The notes under the pieces are model-generated. The model had not been told where the DNA came from. It was given only the letters and a program-made list of their open reading frames with translations, and made no database searches. A stretch of 64,000 nucleotides of DNA from DAOMFB01 sp963801475 (lineage in GTDB: Bacteria; Acidobacteriota; Thermoanaerobaculia; UBA5066), in NCBI GenBank assembly GCA_963801475.1, contig CAWDEX010000001.1, forward strand, positions 372,001-436,000, read 5' to 3'. The translations under genes were made by a program, and so were the position numbers. Shown piece after piece: positions 1 to 8,967 of the stretch. Within the stretch, counting starts at the first letter, position 1; every line of letters begins with the position of its first letter.

Positions 1-1
1 C

Positions 2-790
2 CAGACGCTGGCCGCCGAGGCGCGGGTGCCGCTCACGTCCCGCCTTCTTCTCGGAGGCGGCTGGTCGTGGAGCGAGCGGCTGACCACGTACGACGCTCTC
101 CCAACGGTCCACCTCACGGGCACCTCGTGGCGTTTCTTCGCGGGGTGGGCGATCCCCCGGATCGGGGTTTTTCCGGACCTCGGCGACGCCACGCTCTCGC
201 CGCCTGGCGGGCCGGACGTCGCGGGACGCTGGGACGTGAGCGCCTTCGCGGGCTTCTTCCAGGGAAGTCGCGTCTACACCTCGGAGGATCAGAACGTCCT
301 GATGTCGAATTCGCCCCTTTTCGGCCTTCGCGCCGGCTACCACCTGACCCGTGTCTTCGGCCTCGAGGCGAGCTGGACTCACGCCCCCACGAAGCTCCGG
401 CCGACCGACCCGGCGACCGGCGAGGCGAATGGGGGGGAGACGTCTGTCGCCGTCGACAGCTGGGAGCTGGACGGCCTCTTCGAATTTGGCGGCCGGACGG
501 TGCGCGGCTACGCCGGCCTCGGGGGGGGCGTCCAGGTGATCAGCCCGTCCGTCCGGACCCTCGACTCGTCGGGGGGGACCACCCGCTTCGCCGCGAACGT
601 CGCCCTCGGCGGTCTTTTCTTCGTGACGAAGAGCGTCGCGCTGCGCGTGGACGGGCGCTACCGCTGGCGCGTCGCCGACGAGCGTCTCGGCTCGGTCTAC
701 TGCGATCCCGAGCCGGTCGGCTGCCGGCCCTACACGACGGACCTCTTCTCGACGGCCGAGGTGACGGGCGGGGTGACGTTCCGATTCTGA
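2..790 (+). CDS. outer-membrane beta-barrel protein, 5'-truncated
   Basis: The reading frame is open from the first bases of the window, so the gene starts upstream and 262 residues are visible. The visible part has alternating aromatic/hydrophobic strands separated by Gly/Asp/Pro-rich turns, such as FGLRAGYHLTRVFGLEASW and VRGYAGLGGGVQV, and ends in VTGGVTFRF with a terminal Phe, the usual C-terminal signal of Bam-inserted barrels. It is probably an OmpA/OMP_b-brl type eight-or-more-stranded porin-like protein. The first 60 residues could be the end of a separate barrel or extra strands, so the true N-terminus cannot be judged. No specific ligand can be inferred. A GTG at 26 is internal and unlikely to be the start. 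Confidence 0.7.
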   Translation, partial: QTLAAEARVPLTSRLLLGGGWSWSERLTTYDALPTVHLTGTSWRFFAGWAIPRIGVFPDLGDATLSPPGGPDVAGRWDVSAFAGFFQGSRVYTSEDQNVLMSNSPLFGLRAGYHLTRVFGLEASWTHAPTKLRPTDPATGEANGGETSVAVDSWELDGLFEFGGRTVRGYAGLGGGVQVISPSVRTLDSSGGTTRFAANVALGGLFFVTKSVALRVDGRYRWRVADERLGSVYCDPEPVGCRPYTTDLFSTAEVTGGVTFRF

Positions 791-855
791 CCGGAGCCCC
801 GCTCGACGGCCTTCGGTAAGCTGCGGTCGAGATCTTCTCAGGGAGGAACGAGAGA

Positions 856-1623
856 ATGACCGGTTTCCTCGGACGCCTCGACCCCGGGACGACGGCGGTC
901 GTTCTGGCGGCCGTCATGCTCGCGGCGTGGAGCGCCGGCTTCACCGTCGGGCGCCGCCGCCGCAGGGACGGCACCGCGCAGCCGGCCGGGAAATTCGAGG
1001 ATGCCATCGTCGCCATCCTCGGACTTCTCCTCGCCTTCACCTTCTCGATGGCTCTCGCCAAGCAAGACCGCCGCCGGGAGATGCTCGTCGCGGACAGCAA
1101 CTCCATCGGCGACTTCTACACCTGCGCGAGCCTCCTGAAGGAACCTGTCCGGACGAGGCTGCAGGGAGTCATCCGGGAGTACGCGCAGCTCCGGCTCGAC
1201 CTCGCCCGATCGGCGGCGGATCCGGGAAGACTCGAGGACGCGCTCCGGCGCTTTCGGGAGCAGCAGGGACGAATGACCGGGCTCGTGGCGGAGGCCGTGA
1301 ACGACGGGACGCCGATCGCGGTCCCGCTGACCAACACCCTGAACAACCTGACCAGCGCCCATGCGGCGCGCCTCGTGGCGGTGAAGGACCGTCTGCCCGA
1401 GAGCGTAGTCCTTCTTCTGTTCTTCGCCGGGGCCATCGCGACGATGTTGGTGGGGCGGGAGCAGGGGTCGTCCACGAAGCCGCCTCTCGCGGGGACGATG
1501 GGCTTTCTCTTCCTCGTGACCCTCGTCGTTTTCGTGATCCTCGACCTGAACGACCCCGTGAAGGGGCTCATCACGGTCAGCCAGGAGCCGATGCAGCGAG
1601 TCCTCGAGTCGATGGGAAAGTAG
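856..1623 (+). CDS. bestrophin-like DUF4239 membrane protein
   Basis: A 255-residue protein starting at an ATG preceded by AGGGAGG. Hydrophobic helices lie at about residues 12-30, 50-68, 183-200 and 210-228. The stretch after the second helix (SMALAKQDRRREMLVADSNS) matches the pattern of DUF4239 bestrophin-like proteins, in which a membrane helix is followed by a basic segment and an acidic/Asn motif. The family is membrane-bound and of uncertain function; a channel role is suggested only by its distant relation to bestrophins. It stands alone between a barrel gene and a convergent FmdB-type gene. The family assignment is fairly secure but the function is unknown. Confidence 0.7.
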   Translation: MTGFLGRLDPGTTAVVLAAVMLAAWSAGFTVGRRRRRDGTAQPAGKFEDAIVAILGLLLAFTFSMALAKQDRRREMLVADSNSIGDFYTCASLLKEPVRTRLQGVIREYAQLRLDLARSAADPGRLEDALRRFREQQGRMTGLVAEAVNDGTPIAVPLTNTLNNLTSAHAARLVAVKDRLPESVVLLLFFAGAIATMLVGREQGSSTKPPLAGTMGFLFLVTLVVFVILDLNDPVKGLITVSQEPMQRVLESMGK

Positions 1624-1637
1624 GCGGGGAAGAGGCC

Positions 1638-1886
1638 TCAGTTCTCTCCGAAGCCGCAGGCCGAGGGGCCGCACATCCCCGGCATGGCACAGGGGCCGCC
1701 GCCACACATCGTGTCGGCTTCTCCTGTTCCGACGGCGCCTGCATGCGCCGCGAAGGTCGAGAGGAGCCGGCTCATATCGGGCGAGCCGCACCGCGGACAG
1801 ACGGGAGCGGCAGGGCGGTCGCCGGCCAGGACCAGGAACTCGGCTTTTTCTTCGCACGTTTCGCAGCGGTACTCGAGGATCGGCAT
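1638..1886 (-). CDS. FmdB-type zinc-ribbon protein
   Basis: An 82-residue protein beginning MPILEYRCETC, with a CxxC pair at C8/C11 and a second at C30/C33 (CPRC). These form the zinc ribbon of the FmdB/Zn_ribbon_8 family of putative regulatory proteins. The C-terminal tail adds four more cysteines (C61, C66, C72, C77) in a Gly/Met-rich context, which may bind a second metal. The start is supported by a GGGGGAGGG ribosome-binding site. The gene converges on the DUF4239 gene, leaving 14 bases between the stops. The biological role of these small proteins is not established; nucleic-acid or metal binding is the usual guess. Confidence 0.8.
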   Translation of the reverse strand: MPILEYRCETCEEKAEFLVLAGDRPAAPVCPRCGSPDMSRLLSTFAAHAGAVGTGEADTMCGGGPCAMPGMCGPSACGFGEN

Positions 1887-2063
1887 CGGGCCCTCCCCCG
1901 GCCCGGGATTCTAGCCGCGCCGTCCCTCGAATGACCTAAGGCCTGTTGGCGGATGAAAGTCCGGCAACCTGGAGAGCGATCCGGAGAATCGGTGAGGTCC
2001 ATCCCCTCCTTCGTCCCGTCCGCCGAGGCCGGGTCAGAGGGGGACGAGGCCGGTGAGGTCGCG

Positions 2064-2666
2064 ATGACGCACGAGACAACGAACGACTCCCGCCCGGGAA
2101 TCTGGCGCTACTCGGCGGCGGGCTTCCTGGCCACGCTCGTCCTGATGTTCGTGACGGAACCCTATTTCGGTCGGCTCCGGGGCGGCCGGATCGTGCCGGC
2201 CCTGCTTTTCGTCCTCTACGCCTCGGCCCGGCTCTTCCGCTTCGTCCTCGGGGCGCGGACCGTCGACTCGGAAGTGCTCTGCGCTGCCGTCGCCACGTAT
2301 CTCCTGCTCGGGCTCGCGTGGACCTTCTCGTAAATCCTGGTCGGACTGGTCGACCCCCACGCCTTCATCTGGACGGCCGGCCCGGCGACGGGAGAGGCCA
2401 TGGACGGGTTTACGGCCCTCTACTACAGCCTCACCACGCAGGCCACGCTCGGATACGGCGACATCGTCCCCGTGTCGCCGACGGCGCGGCTCCTCGCGAT
2501 GTCGCAAGCCGTCGGGGGGGTGTTCTACATGACGCTGCTCGTCGCCCACCTCGTCGGCGTCTATTCGTCGCAGAGCCGTCCGGCAGATCCGCCGCCGGCC
2601 GGCACGCATCGTCGGCGTCTTCATGCGGAAACCGTCGCGAGATTCCGCCTCCGGACGCGGCGCTGA
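2064..2666 (+). pseudogene. two-TM potassium channel interrupted by in-frame TAA
   Basis: The frame starting at ATG 2064 (MTHETTN) encodes three hydrophobic segments ending LLLGLAWTFS, then meets TAA at 2331-2333. The same frame continues without a break as ILVGLVDPHAFIWT and on to TTQATLGYGDIVPVSP, a textbook K+ selectivity filter (TLGYGD), followed by a final membrane helix. Homologous ion channels (Ion_trans_2 family) have an aromatic residue here, so a single TAC-to-TAA change would explain the break. The N-terminal fragment lacks the pore and should not conduct. The downstream fragment could start at ATG 2400 but would have only the pore and last helix. Either a recent nonsense mutation or a sequencing error fits. 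Confidence 0.75.
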
Positions 2667-2728
2667 CCCCATCCTGCAAGCGTTGAATCGTGAAAGAATC
2701 AATTCACCTCGTTGAAGGAGGATTCGAG

Positions 2729-3265
2729 ATGAAAGCGTTGAAGACAGGCACGTTGATCGCCGCCGTCGCCCTGATCGCGTCGTGCGCGTCGAGCCCGACG
2801 GTCAACAGCGACTACAACCCCGCCACGAAGTTCACCCAGTACAAATCGTTTGGATTCAAGGCGACGGAGCAGATCCCGGACCCGATGGTCGAGTCGCGGA
2901 TCCAGAGCGCCGTCACGTCGGCGCTGACCTCCAGGGGCTGGACGCGGAACGACCAGGACCCCTCCATCTGGGTCATCCCGCACGTGCAACTCTCCGAGCA
3001 GACGCAACTCAACACCTACAACTCGGGGTGGGGATACGGCTGGCGGTGGGGCGGCGGGCCCTCGACGACGACGGTCGAGAAGATCCCGATCGGTACCGTC
3101 ATCATCGATCTCGTCGACGCCAAGGAGAAACAGATGGTCTGGCGCGGCACGGCCAGCAACACGCTTCAGCAGGGTGCGTCGCCCGAGAAGCGCCAGCAGA
3201 ACCTGAACGAAGCGATGCAGAAGCTCTTCGCGAAGTTCCCGCCGGGGTCGGCGCCAGCCAAGTGA
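2729..3265 (+). CDS. DUF4136 lipoprotein (copy 1)
   Basis: A 178-residue lipoprotein. The start at 2729 is chosen over the in-frame GTG at 2690 because it follows GGAGG at good spacing and begins directly with a signal peptide ending in the lipobox IASC (Cys19). The mature part matches DUF4136: an early YKSFGFK strand, a helix with RIQSAVTSALTSRGW, the strand IWVIPHV, the Gly/Trp-rich YNSGWGYGWRWGGG loop, and VWRGTAS near the end. It is exported and probably anchored in the outer or inner membrane. A paralogue of identical length lies at 10604-11140. The family function is unknown. Two hairpins follow the stop codon. Confidence 0.85.
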   Translation: MKALKTGTLIAAVALIASCASSPTVNSDYNPATKFTQYKSFGFKATEQIPDPMVESRIQSAVTSALTSRGWTRNDQDPSIWVIPHVQLSEQTQLNTYNSGWGYGWRWGGGPSTTTVEKIPIGTVIIDLVDAKEKQMVWRGTASNTLQQGASPEKRQQNLNEAMQKLFAKFPPGSAPAK

Positions 3266-3272
3266 CAGGCCG

Positions 3273-3329
3273 CCTTCGCTGAAATTGAGCGAAGGAAGCG
3301 GGTGCACCGCCGTTGAGCGGTGCGCCCGC
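3273..3329. terminator. tandem hairpins between convergent genes
   Basis: Two stem-loops follow each other: an 8-bp stem at 3273-3280/3288-3295, and a 13-bp stem at 3298-3310/3317-3329 with one G-T pair and a 6-base loop. They lie between the DUF4136 stop and the convergent sulfatase stop. No T-tract follows on the plus strand, so termination may need Rho or be inefficient. Confidence 0.5.
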
Positions 3330-3347
3330 TTGGGGAATACGGTCAGG

Positions 3348-4979
3348 TCAGTGGTCGCCGCGCGGCGCTTCCAGCTTTCTCTGGGCCTCGTCGAGGGCCT
3401 TTTTCAGGCTCAGCGTATCGGCTCCCTGGCTCGGCGGGTACTCCATGAGGCTCTTCAGATGCGCGGCGATGAACGGTCCGGATGAATTGAGCGCCCACAT
3501 CTTGGACGCGAAAAACCTGTGGCTCGTCGTCTGCCACTCGTGCGACTCCGGGTCCATCTTCTCCATCGGGTCCATCAGCAGGTTGAAGAAGTACGGAATG
3601 CTGGGGTAGTACTTCGAGTTGAACCAGGTTCCCTCCTTCTTGACCCCGATATGCATCTTCAAGCCGTCGACGCGAAGGGCCATGAGGTCGGTTTCGTCGT
3701 AATAGAAGATCTCCCGGCGGGCGGACCTTTCGCTCGCGCCGGTCCAGTGGGCGAGGTTGTTGTAGCCGTCGAGATGGACCTTGTAGGTCGTGTCGCCCAT
3801 CTTCTTTCCGGCGAGCAGCTCGTCCGTGAGGTTCGGGAGACCGGCCGCCGCGGCCAGAGTCACGAAGAGGTCTTCGTGGTTCTGGATGCCGTTCGAAGTG
3901 GTGCCGGGCCGGATCTTGCCCGGCCACTTGACGAGCAGCGGGACGCGCACGCCGCCTTCCCAGGTGGTGCCCTTCTCGCCCCGGAACGGCGCATAGCCTC
4001 CGTCCGGCCAGAGCATCAGCTCGTTGCCGTTGTCGGTGGTGTAAATGACGATCGTGTTGTCCGCGACCTTGAGGTCCTCGAGCTTTTTGAGGAGGGCGCC
4101 GACCTGTTCGTCATGCTCGATCATCTTGGCGCGGACGACGTCTTCTTCGGCGCGTCCTTCATCGACGGCCATCTGGATGTATTTCTTCGGGGAGCGCGAG
4201 TGGATGTGGATCGCGGTGCTGTTGAACCAGACGAAGAACGGCTTGTCCTTCGGAACGCGGTCGAGGTAGTTCAAGGTGTGCCCGAGCACCTCCGCGTCGA
4301 ACGTCTCCATCCGCTTGCGGGTCAGGGGCCCCGTGTTCTCGATCTTCTGTTTGCCGACGCGGCCGAACTTCGGATCGGTCGTCGGGTCGTCCACGTTCGT
4401 GGCCCACGCGTGCAGGACGCCGCGCGGCCCCATCTTCTCGAGATACGCCGGGTTCTTCTGGCCCGGGTAGTCGAGCTGCTCGGGCTCCTCTTCCGCGTTG
4501 AGGTGATAGAGGTTTCCGAACCACTCGTCGAAGCCGTGCACGGTCGGGAGGAATTCATTGCGGTCGCCCAGATGGTTCTTTCCGAACTGGGCGGTCGCGT
4601 AACCCTGTGTCTTGAGGACCTCGGCGAGAGTGGGATCCTTCTTCTGGATGCCTCGCGTCGACCCGGGAATGCCGATCGTGGTCATGCCGGTGCGAATTGG
4701 AAGCTGGCCCGTGATGAACGCGGCACGGCCCGCAGTGCAGCTCGGCTGACCGTAATGATCCGTGAAAAGCATGCCGTCCCGGGCAATGCTGTCGATGCTC
4801 GGCGTACGCCCCATCATGCCGTGCGAATACGCGCCGACGTTCCACATGCCGATGTCGTCGCCGAATATGACGACGATGTTCGGCTTCTTCTTCGCCGGCT
4901 GGGCGATGGCGGGCGGGGCCGCCGCCAGGGTTCCGATCGCCAGCCCGAAGGCGAGCGCGAGAGGTTTGAGTCCCTTCAT
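3348..4979 (-). CDS. secreted arylsulfatase (sulfatase family S1)
   Basis: A 543-residue protein. The start at 4979 follows AGGAG and opens with a signal peptide (MKGLKPLALAFGLAIGTLAA..AIAQ, cleaved near residue 27); the longer upstream frame lacks such features. The alkaline-phosphatase-fold sulfatase signature is clear: PNIVVIFGDD (metal-binding Asp41/42), then CTAGR at residues 81-85, where Cys would become formylglycine, and later IYTTDNGNE for the distal metal site. It should hydrolyse sulfate esters in the periplasm; the substrate cannot be told. The core is CxAxR rather than CxPxR, a variant known in this family. No FGE or anSME maturase gene is in the window. Confidence 0.85.
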   Translation of the reverse strand: MKGLKPLALAFGLAIGTLAAAPPAIAQPAKKKPNIVVIFGDDIGMWNVGAYSHGMMGRTPSIDSIARDGMLFTDHYGQPSCTAGRAAFITGQLPIRTGMTTIGIPGSTRGIQKKDPTLAEVLKTQGYATAQFGKNHLGDRNEFLPTVHGFDEWFGNLYHLNAEEEPEQLDYPGQKNPAYLEKMGPRGVLHAWATNVDDPTTDPKFGRVGKQKIENTGPLTRKRMETFDAEVLGHTLNYLDRVPKDKPFFVWFNSTAIHIHSRSPKKYIQMAVDEGRAEEDVVRAKMIEHDEQVGALLKKLEDLKVADNTIVIYTTDNGNELMLWPDGGYAPFRGEKGTTWEGGVRVPLLVKWPGKIRPGTTSNGIQNHEDLFVTLAAAAGLPNLTDELLAGKKMGDTTYKVHLDGYNNLAHWTGASERSARREIFYYDETDLMALRVDGLKMHIGVKKEGTWFNSKYYPSIPYFFNLLMDPMEKMDPESHEWQTTSHRFFASKMWALNSSGPFIAAHLKSLMEYPPSQGADTLSLKKALDEAQRKLEAPRGDH

Positions 4980-5150
4980 CCATGGTCTCCTGAGTGTTCG
5001 AGGCGTGAACCGGGTCGGTGAGGTTCGGTCCGCAGCAGCAGCCGCGGGGTGTATGTCCCGCCCGAGAATAGGTCTCATTGCGAGCATCCCGATCATACCG
5101 GAAGCGGGGTCATCAACCTGCGCCGGCCCGTCCCGGGACGCCCCCCCTTC

Positions 5151-5849
5151 CTATACGTTCTTCGCGAGGAACTCCCGGATCGCGTCGAAGGAAGTCGATG
5201 GCGCGCGGTGGCCACCGTCGAACTGGAGGTGCTCGGCCGAGGCGAAACGCATCTCGAGGCGCTTCCTGTAGGGCGCGACCTTCGCGGAGGGGTACCACTC
5301 GTCCTGCCGCGTCGAGATGTGGAGGACGGGCGTGGCCTTCGAGAAGGAAGTGCCGGGCGCCCCGTCGTCCTTCCATTCTCCGGGGATGCCGCCGCAGAGG
5401 GCGATGACGGCGCGGAAGGGAATGCCGTGCGGCGGAGCGAGGGCGATCCGGTAGTTGAACGAACAGGAGTGGCTGAAGCCGGCCAGAGAGACGCGCGCGG
5501 GGTCGCCGCCGTGCGCTCCCGCCCATTCGATCGCGGCGGCGACGGCCGCGCGGTGGGAGGCGCGGTTGTCCTCGGCGTCGGGCGAGACGCCGAAGTGGAA
5601 GCCGACCTTGTGCTCCTCGGCAGACGCCCCCGCGGCGTAAGCCGACTGCGGGCCCCGGATCGAGACGATGAGGAAGGAGCGGGGCGCGAAGCGCTTCGCG
5701 AGGCCGAGCATCTGGAGGGCGTCCATCGCGTAGCCGTGCATCGCGAGGAGAACGGGAGCATTCCCCGCGCCTTCCTTCGCCGGCGGCTCGGAATAGAGCC
5801 GGAGGGGAACGGAGATGGAAACGACTGCGGGCACGGGCTTTTCGGTCAT
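5151..5849 (-). CDS. alpha/beta-hydrolase, esterase-like
   Basis: A 232-residue cytoplasmic protein starting at MTEKPVPAVV (5849); an upstream extension in frame has no support. The fold is visible as VLLAMHGYAMDALQML (oxyanion-hole strand), the nucleophile elbow GFSHS with Ser126 where GxSxG is usual, acid Asp183 in STRQDEWYP and His214 in GGHRAP. Size and order match the phospholipase/carboxylesterase (YpfH/EstB) group. The second Gly of the elbow is replaced by Ser, so activity is likely but not certain. It is divergent from the ABC-transporter pair with a 63-base gap that must hold both promoters. The substrate is unknown. Confidence 0.75.
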   Translation of the reverse strand: MTEKPVPAVVSISVPLRLYSEPPAKEGAGNAPVLLAMHGYAMDALQMLGLAKRFAPRSFLIVSIRGPQSAYAAGASAEEHKVGFHFGVSPDAEDNRASHRAAVAAAIEWAGAHGGDPARVSLAGFSHSCSFNYRIALAPPHGIPFRAVIALCGGIPGEWKDDGAPGTSFSKATPVLHISTRQDEWYPSAKVAPYRKRLEMRFASAEHLQFDGGHRAPSTSFDAIREFLAKNV

Positions 5850-5912
5850 GGCCGGGGCCCGCCAGAGTAACAAACGGGAACCGGGACCTCGTCCCTTCCG
5901 TATCAGGAGGCG

Positions 5913-6914
5913 ATGCGCCCCGCCATCGAGGCCGAGTCCCTGACCAAGGTTTACCGGTCGCGCGCCTTCCGGCGCGAGATCCGCGCGCTCGACGGCGTGT
6001 CGTTCCGGGTGGAGCCGGGCCGGCTCTTCGGCCTCCTCGGGCCGAACGGCGCGGGGAAGACGACGGCGGTGAAGATCCTGCTCGGCCTGACGCACCCGAC
6101 CGGGGGCGCCGCCCGTCTTCAGGGCCTACCCGCCGGTGACCCCGAAAGCCGGCGGCGTGTCGGCTACCTGCCGGAAGGACACAGGTTTCCCGGCTACCTG
6201 ACGGCCGCCGAGACGCTCCGCGTCTTCGGGACGATGTCGGGGATCTCCCGCGAGGCGCTCTCGCGCCGGATTCCGGAGCTCCTGGCCCGGGTGAAGCTGG
6301 CCGACTGGGCCGATGTGAAGGTGAGGAAGTTCTCGAAGGGGATGACGCAGCGCCTCGGTCTGGCTGCCGCGCTCGTCCACGACCCGGAGGTCCTCCTGCT
6401 CGACGAGCCGACGGACGGGGTCGACCCGGTCGGGCGGCGCGAGATCCGGGACCTCCTTCGCGAGGAGGCGTCCCGCGGGAAGGCGATCCTCCTGAACTCT
6501 CATCTCCTCTCCGAGATCGAGCTGACCTGCGACCGCGTGGCGGTGCTCCGGAAGGGAAAGCTCGCGGCGGAAGGGACGATCGAGGAGCTGACGGCGGGGA
6601 CGAGACGGGGAGAACCGCAGCGCTCTTCGAAGGTCTACAAGCTCGTCGCTTCGGGCGTCGACGACGCGTTGCTTGCGGCTTTCCGTGCCGACGGAGCCGG
6701 TGTGGAGCGTGTCAACGGACACGTCCGCGTCACGACCCGCGACCTCTCACAGCTCAACGGACTCATCGATCGGCTCCGCTCCGGCGGGGGAGTGCTGGAG
6801 GAGCTGACGCCGGTCCGGTCCACCCTCGAAGACGTCTTCGTCGATCTCGTGAGGGCCGACGATCCCGTCGGCGGCGCTTCCTCCCTGCCTTCGAAGAGCG
6901 ACATCAGGGCCTGA
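5913..6914 (+). CDS. ABC-2 type transporter ATP-binding protein
   Basis: A 333-residue ATPase with Walker A GPNGAGKT (residues 43-50), signature KFSKGMTQRLGLA, Walker B VLLLDEPTDGVDP and switch-loop NSHLLSE. After about residue 225 comes the extra C-terminal domain common in NodI/CcmA-like exporters of the ABC-2 class. It powers the permease encoded 15 bases downstream, forming a minimal exporter. The third gene of the apparent operon (7786) encodes a secreted protein of unknown function. Export of a lipid, drug or polysaccharide is possible; the sequence does not say which. Confidence 0.92.
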   Translation: MRPAIEAESLTKVYRSRAFRREIRALDGVSFRVEPGRLFGLLGPNGAGKTTAVKILLGLTHPTGGAARLQGLPAGDPESRRRVGYLPEGHRFPGYLTAAETLRVFGTMSGISREALSRRIPELLARVKLADWADVKVRKFSKGMTQRLGLAAALVHDPEVLLLDEPTDGVDPVGRREIRDLLREEASRGKAILLNSHLLSEIELTCDRVAVLRKGKLAAEGTIEELTAGTRRGEPQRSSKVYKLVASGVDDALLAAFRADGAGVERVNGHVRVTTRDLSQLNGLIDRLRSGGGVLEELTPVRSTLEDVFVDLVRADDPVGGASSLPSKSDIRA

Positions 6915-6929
6915 AAGAAGGTCACCCGC

Positions 6930-7784
6930 ATGCGCGCATTGGCAGCCAGCATCGAGGACGTCTTTCGCGAGGCCGCGGCGCGCTGGACGCTCGTGGCGTA
7001 TTTCGTCCTCTCGTCGCTCTTCATCCTCATCTTCTCCGCCGCTCTGAACCTCGACGTCGTGAACGGCGCCCTGGCGGGCGCGAGGATCTTCGGGAGGAGC
7101 GTCCGAATCGGGCACGGCGAGGTGGACCTCGACCGGATGGTGCTGGGCTTCGAGGCGGGCTTCTCGGGGTTCCTCTACGTCGTGGGGACGTTTCTCGCGG
7201 TCTTCGCCACGGCGCACCTCGTCCCGAGGCTCCAGGAGAAGGGGACGATCGACCTCTATCTCTCGCGGCCGGTGGGGAGGGTCCCGCTCCTCCTCTCACG
7301 CTATCTCGCCGGGCTCCTCCTCGCCGCCGCCAACGTCGTCTACCTCGTCGGGGCGATCTGGGTCGCCGTCATCGTGAAGACGAAGGTCGTCCACCCGCGC
7401 TTCCTCCTCGCCGCGGCCATCGTCCTCTTCGCCATCGCGGCGCTCCTCGCCTTCGCCTTCCTCGTCGGCGTCGTCACCTCGTCGACCGGCGTCTCGATCA
7501 TGGCGACGTTCGCGCTCTTCTTCCTCGGGGCGATCCTGGCCGGACATGAACAGATCGAGGCGGCACTCTCGACCGAGTGGGCGGCGCAGACCGTGCACGC
7601 CCTCTACCTGATCGTCCCCAAGACAGCGGAGCTGGGCCGCTCCGTGGTGGCGCTGGTCTTCGGGGCCGAGGGGCCCGAGCGCCTGCGGGAAGGGCTGACC
7701 CTCGCCCCGTTCGTCACGACCGGCCTCTTCGGACTCGGCTCGCTCTCTCTGGCCGCCTGGCTCTTCCGGAGAAAGGACTTCTGA
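6930..7784 (+). CDS. ABC-2 type transporter permease
   Basis: A 284-residue integral membrane protein with about six hydrophobic helices: residues 19-40, 72-95, about 115-140, 145-172, 178-198 and a last one before the C-terminal WLFRRKDF. An AAGG site precedes the ATG. It pairs with the ATPase immediately upstream, and the DLYLSRPVGR motif after the second helix is typical of ABC-2 permeases, as is the positively charged C-terminus. The stop codon is separated from the next start by one base, indicating co-translation with the secreted protein that follows. Confidence 0.85.
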   Translation: MRALAASIEDVFREAAARWTLVAYFVLSSLFILIFSAALNLDVVNGALAGARIFGRSVRIGHGEVDLDRMVLGFEAGFSGFLYVVGTFLAVFATAHLVPRLQEKGTIDLYLSRPVGRVPLLLSRYLAGLLLAAANVVYLVGAIWVAVIVKTKVVHPRFLLAAAIVLFAIAALLAFAFLVGVVTSSTGVSIMATFALFFLGAILAGHEQIEAALSTEWAAQTVHALYLIVPKTAELGRSVVALVFGAEGPERLREGLTLAPFVTTGLFGLGSLSLAAWLFRRKDF

Positions 7785-7785
7785 C

Positions 7786-8760
7786 ATGAAAAGATCCGCT
7801 CTCGTCCTCCTGTGCGCGTTTGTCGCCTTCCCGCTCGCCGCGGCGAAACCGTCCGACGACGCGCTCGCCCTGATTCCGCCGGACGCACCTTCCGCCGGAG
7901 TCGTCCGGGTCCTCGACCTCCGGACGAGCCCGCTCTTCGACCGGGTCTTCAGTGAGACGGGCCGCGTCTCGGCCGACGCCGACGCCGCACGATTCCTCGC
8001 AGAGACGGGGCTCAACCCGAAGCTGGACGTCGACCTCGTGGCCTTCGCCGCCTCCCCGGGCGGAAGCGGCGGCGGCCAGGTGCTCGCCGCCTTCGAGGGG
8101 CGCTTCGACGCCACAAAGCTTGCCGCAGCCACCGCGGCCCGTGGCGCCGAGAAGAAGACGACGGCCGGCGGTGACTATTTCCTTCTGAAGAACGCGAAGC
8201 ACGAAGGGGCCTTGCACGACAGCGGCGCCATCGCCTTCGTATCGAACCGGCTCATCGTGGCCGGCAGCGAGACGGCCGTGACGCAGGCGCTGGCCCGCCG
8301 GGCCGCGGGAGGCGGCAGTTTCGCCGCGGGTGCGGGGCTCGGCCGCGAGACCTCGCGCATCGACCCGAAAGCGTCGGCCTGGGTTCTGGTCGACATGGCG
8401 AAGGTCCCGGCGGCGGCGCGCCGGGTGCACGGAAACGGCGACAACCCGGCGATGGCCGTCGTCTCGGCCATGAAGTCGGTTACCCTGGTCGCGCTTTCCG
8501 TGACGGCCGACGGCGACGCCCTGAAGCTCTCCGCCACCGGCGTCTCGGCAGCCGCCGAGACGCGTCAGGACCTCGAGGACGCGATCCGCGGCGTCCTCGC
8601 CGTGTGGCGGATGGCCGTCCAGGAGAAGCAGCCCGACCTCGTTCCCGTCCTTCGGGCCTTCAAGGTGACGCAGGGGAAGGACAGCGTGACGCTCTCCGGG
8701 ACGCTCCCCGGCTCGACGGTCCGGGAGCTTTCTGCCCGCAGGGATCACTCCGTCCGGTAG
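7786..8760 (+). CDS. secreted protein of unknown function in ABC-2 operon
   Basis: A 324-residue protein with a cleavable signal peptide (MKRSALVLLCAFVAFPLAAA). The mature part starts LALIPPDAPSAGVVRVLDL and has alternating strands and helices, with two related-looking halves around DLVAFAASPGG and VTLVALSVTADGD. The overall pattern recalls periplasmic DUF3352-like or acidobacterial proteins of unknown function. No catalytic motif was found. Its start follows the permease stop by one base, so it probably works with the exporter, for example as a periplasmic partner or as its regulator. That role is inference. Confidence 0.6.
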   Translation: MKRSALVLLCAFVAFPLAAAKPSDDALALIPPDAPSAGVVRVLDLRTSPLFDRVFSETGRVSADADAARFLAETGLNPKLDVDLVAFAASPGGSGGGQVLAAFEGRFDATKLAAATAARGAEKKTTAGGDYFLLKNAKHEGALHDSGAIAFVSNRLIVAGSETAVTQALARRAAGGGSFAAGAGLGRETSRIDPKASAWVLVDMAKVPAAARRVHGNGDNPAMAVVSAMKSVTLVALSVTADGDALKLSATGVSAAAETRQDLEDAIRGVLAVWRMAVQEKQPDLVPVLRAFKVTQGKDSVTLSGTLPGSTVRELSARRDHSVR

Positions 8761-8967
8761 TCCGGCATCCGGCGTTCGCCGAGGGGCGCTTCGGCCTTCC
8801 GGGGCCGGGGTGTGCCGGAACGGGTGAATAGGGGCCCCCGACCGCAGGGGTGGACATCTTGAGATACACTGACCGGTCGTGACCCCCCCCTGTTCCTGGC
8901 CGGGTTTCCTCGGAAAACAACCGTGAGTCATCGCCCCAAGCGGGCGAACTGTAGAAGGAGGAGTGGA

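Noticed and set aside
2331..2333. Recoded stop codon (selenocysteine or pyrrolysine) explaining the in-frame stops
   Set aside because: One stop is TAA and the other (24930) is TGA, in unrelated proteins, and no SECIS-like hairpin stands out. Mutation or sequence error is simpler.
5151..6095. A 314-residue version of the esterase-like protein
   Set aside because: The N-terminal extension overlaps the divergent ABC transporter gene and has no hydrolase similarity; the start at 5849 is preferred.
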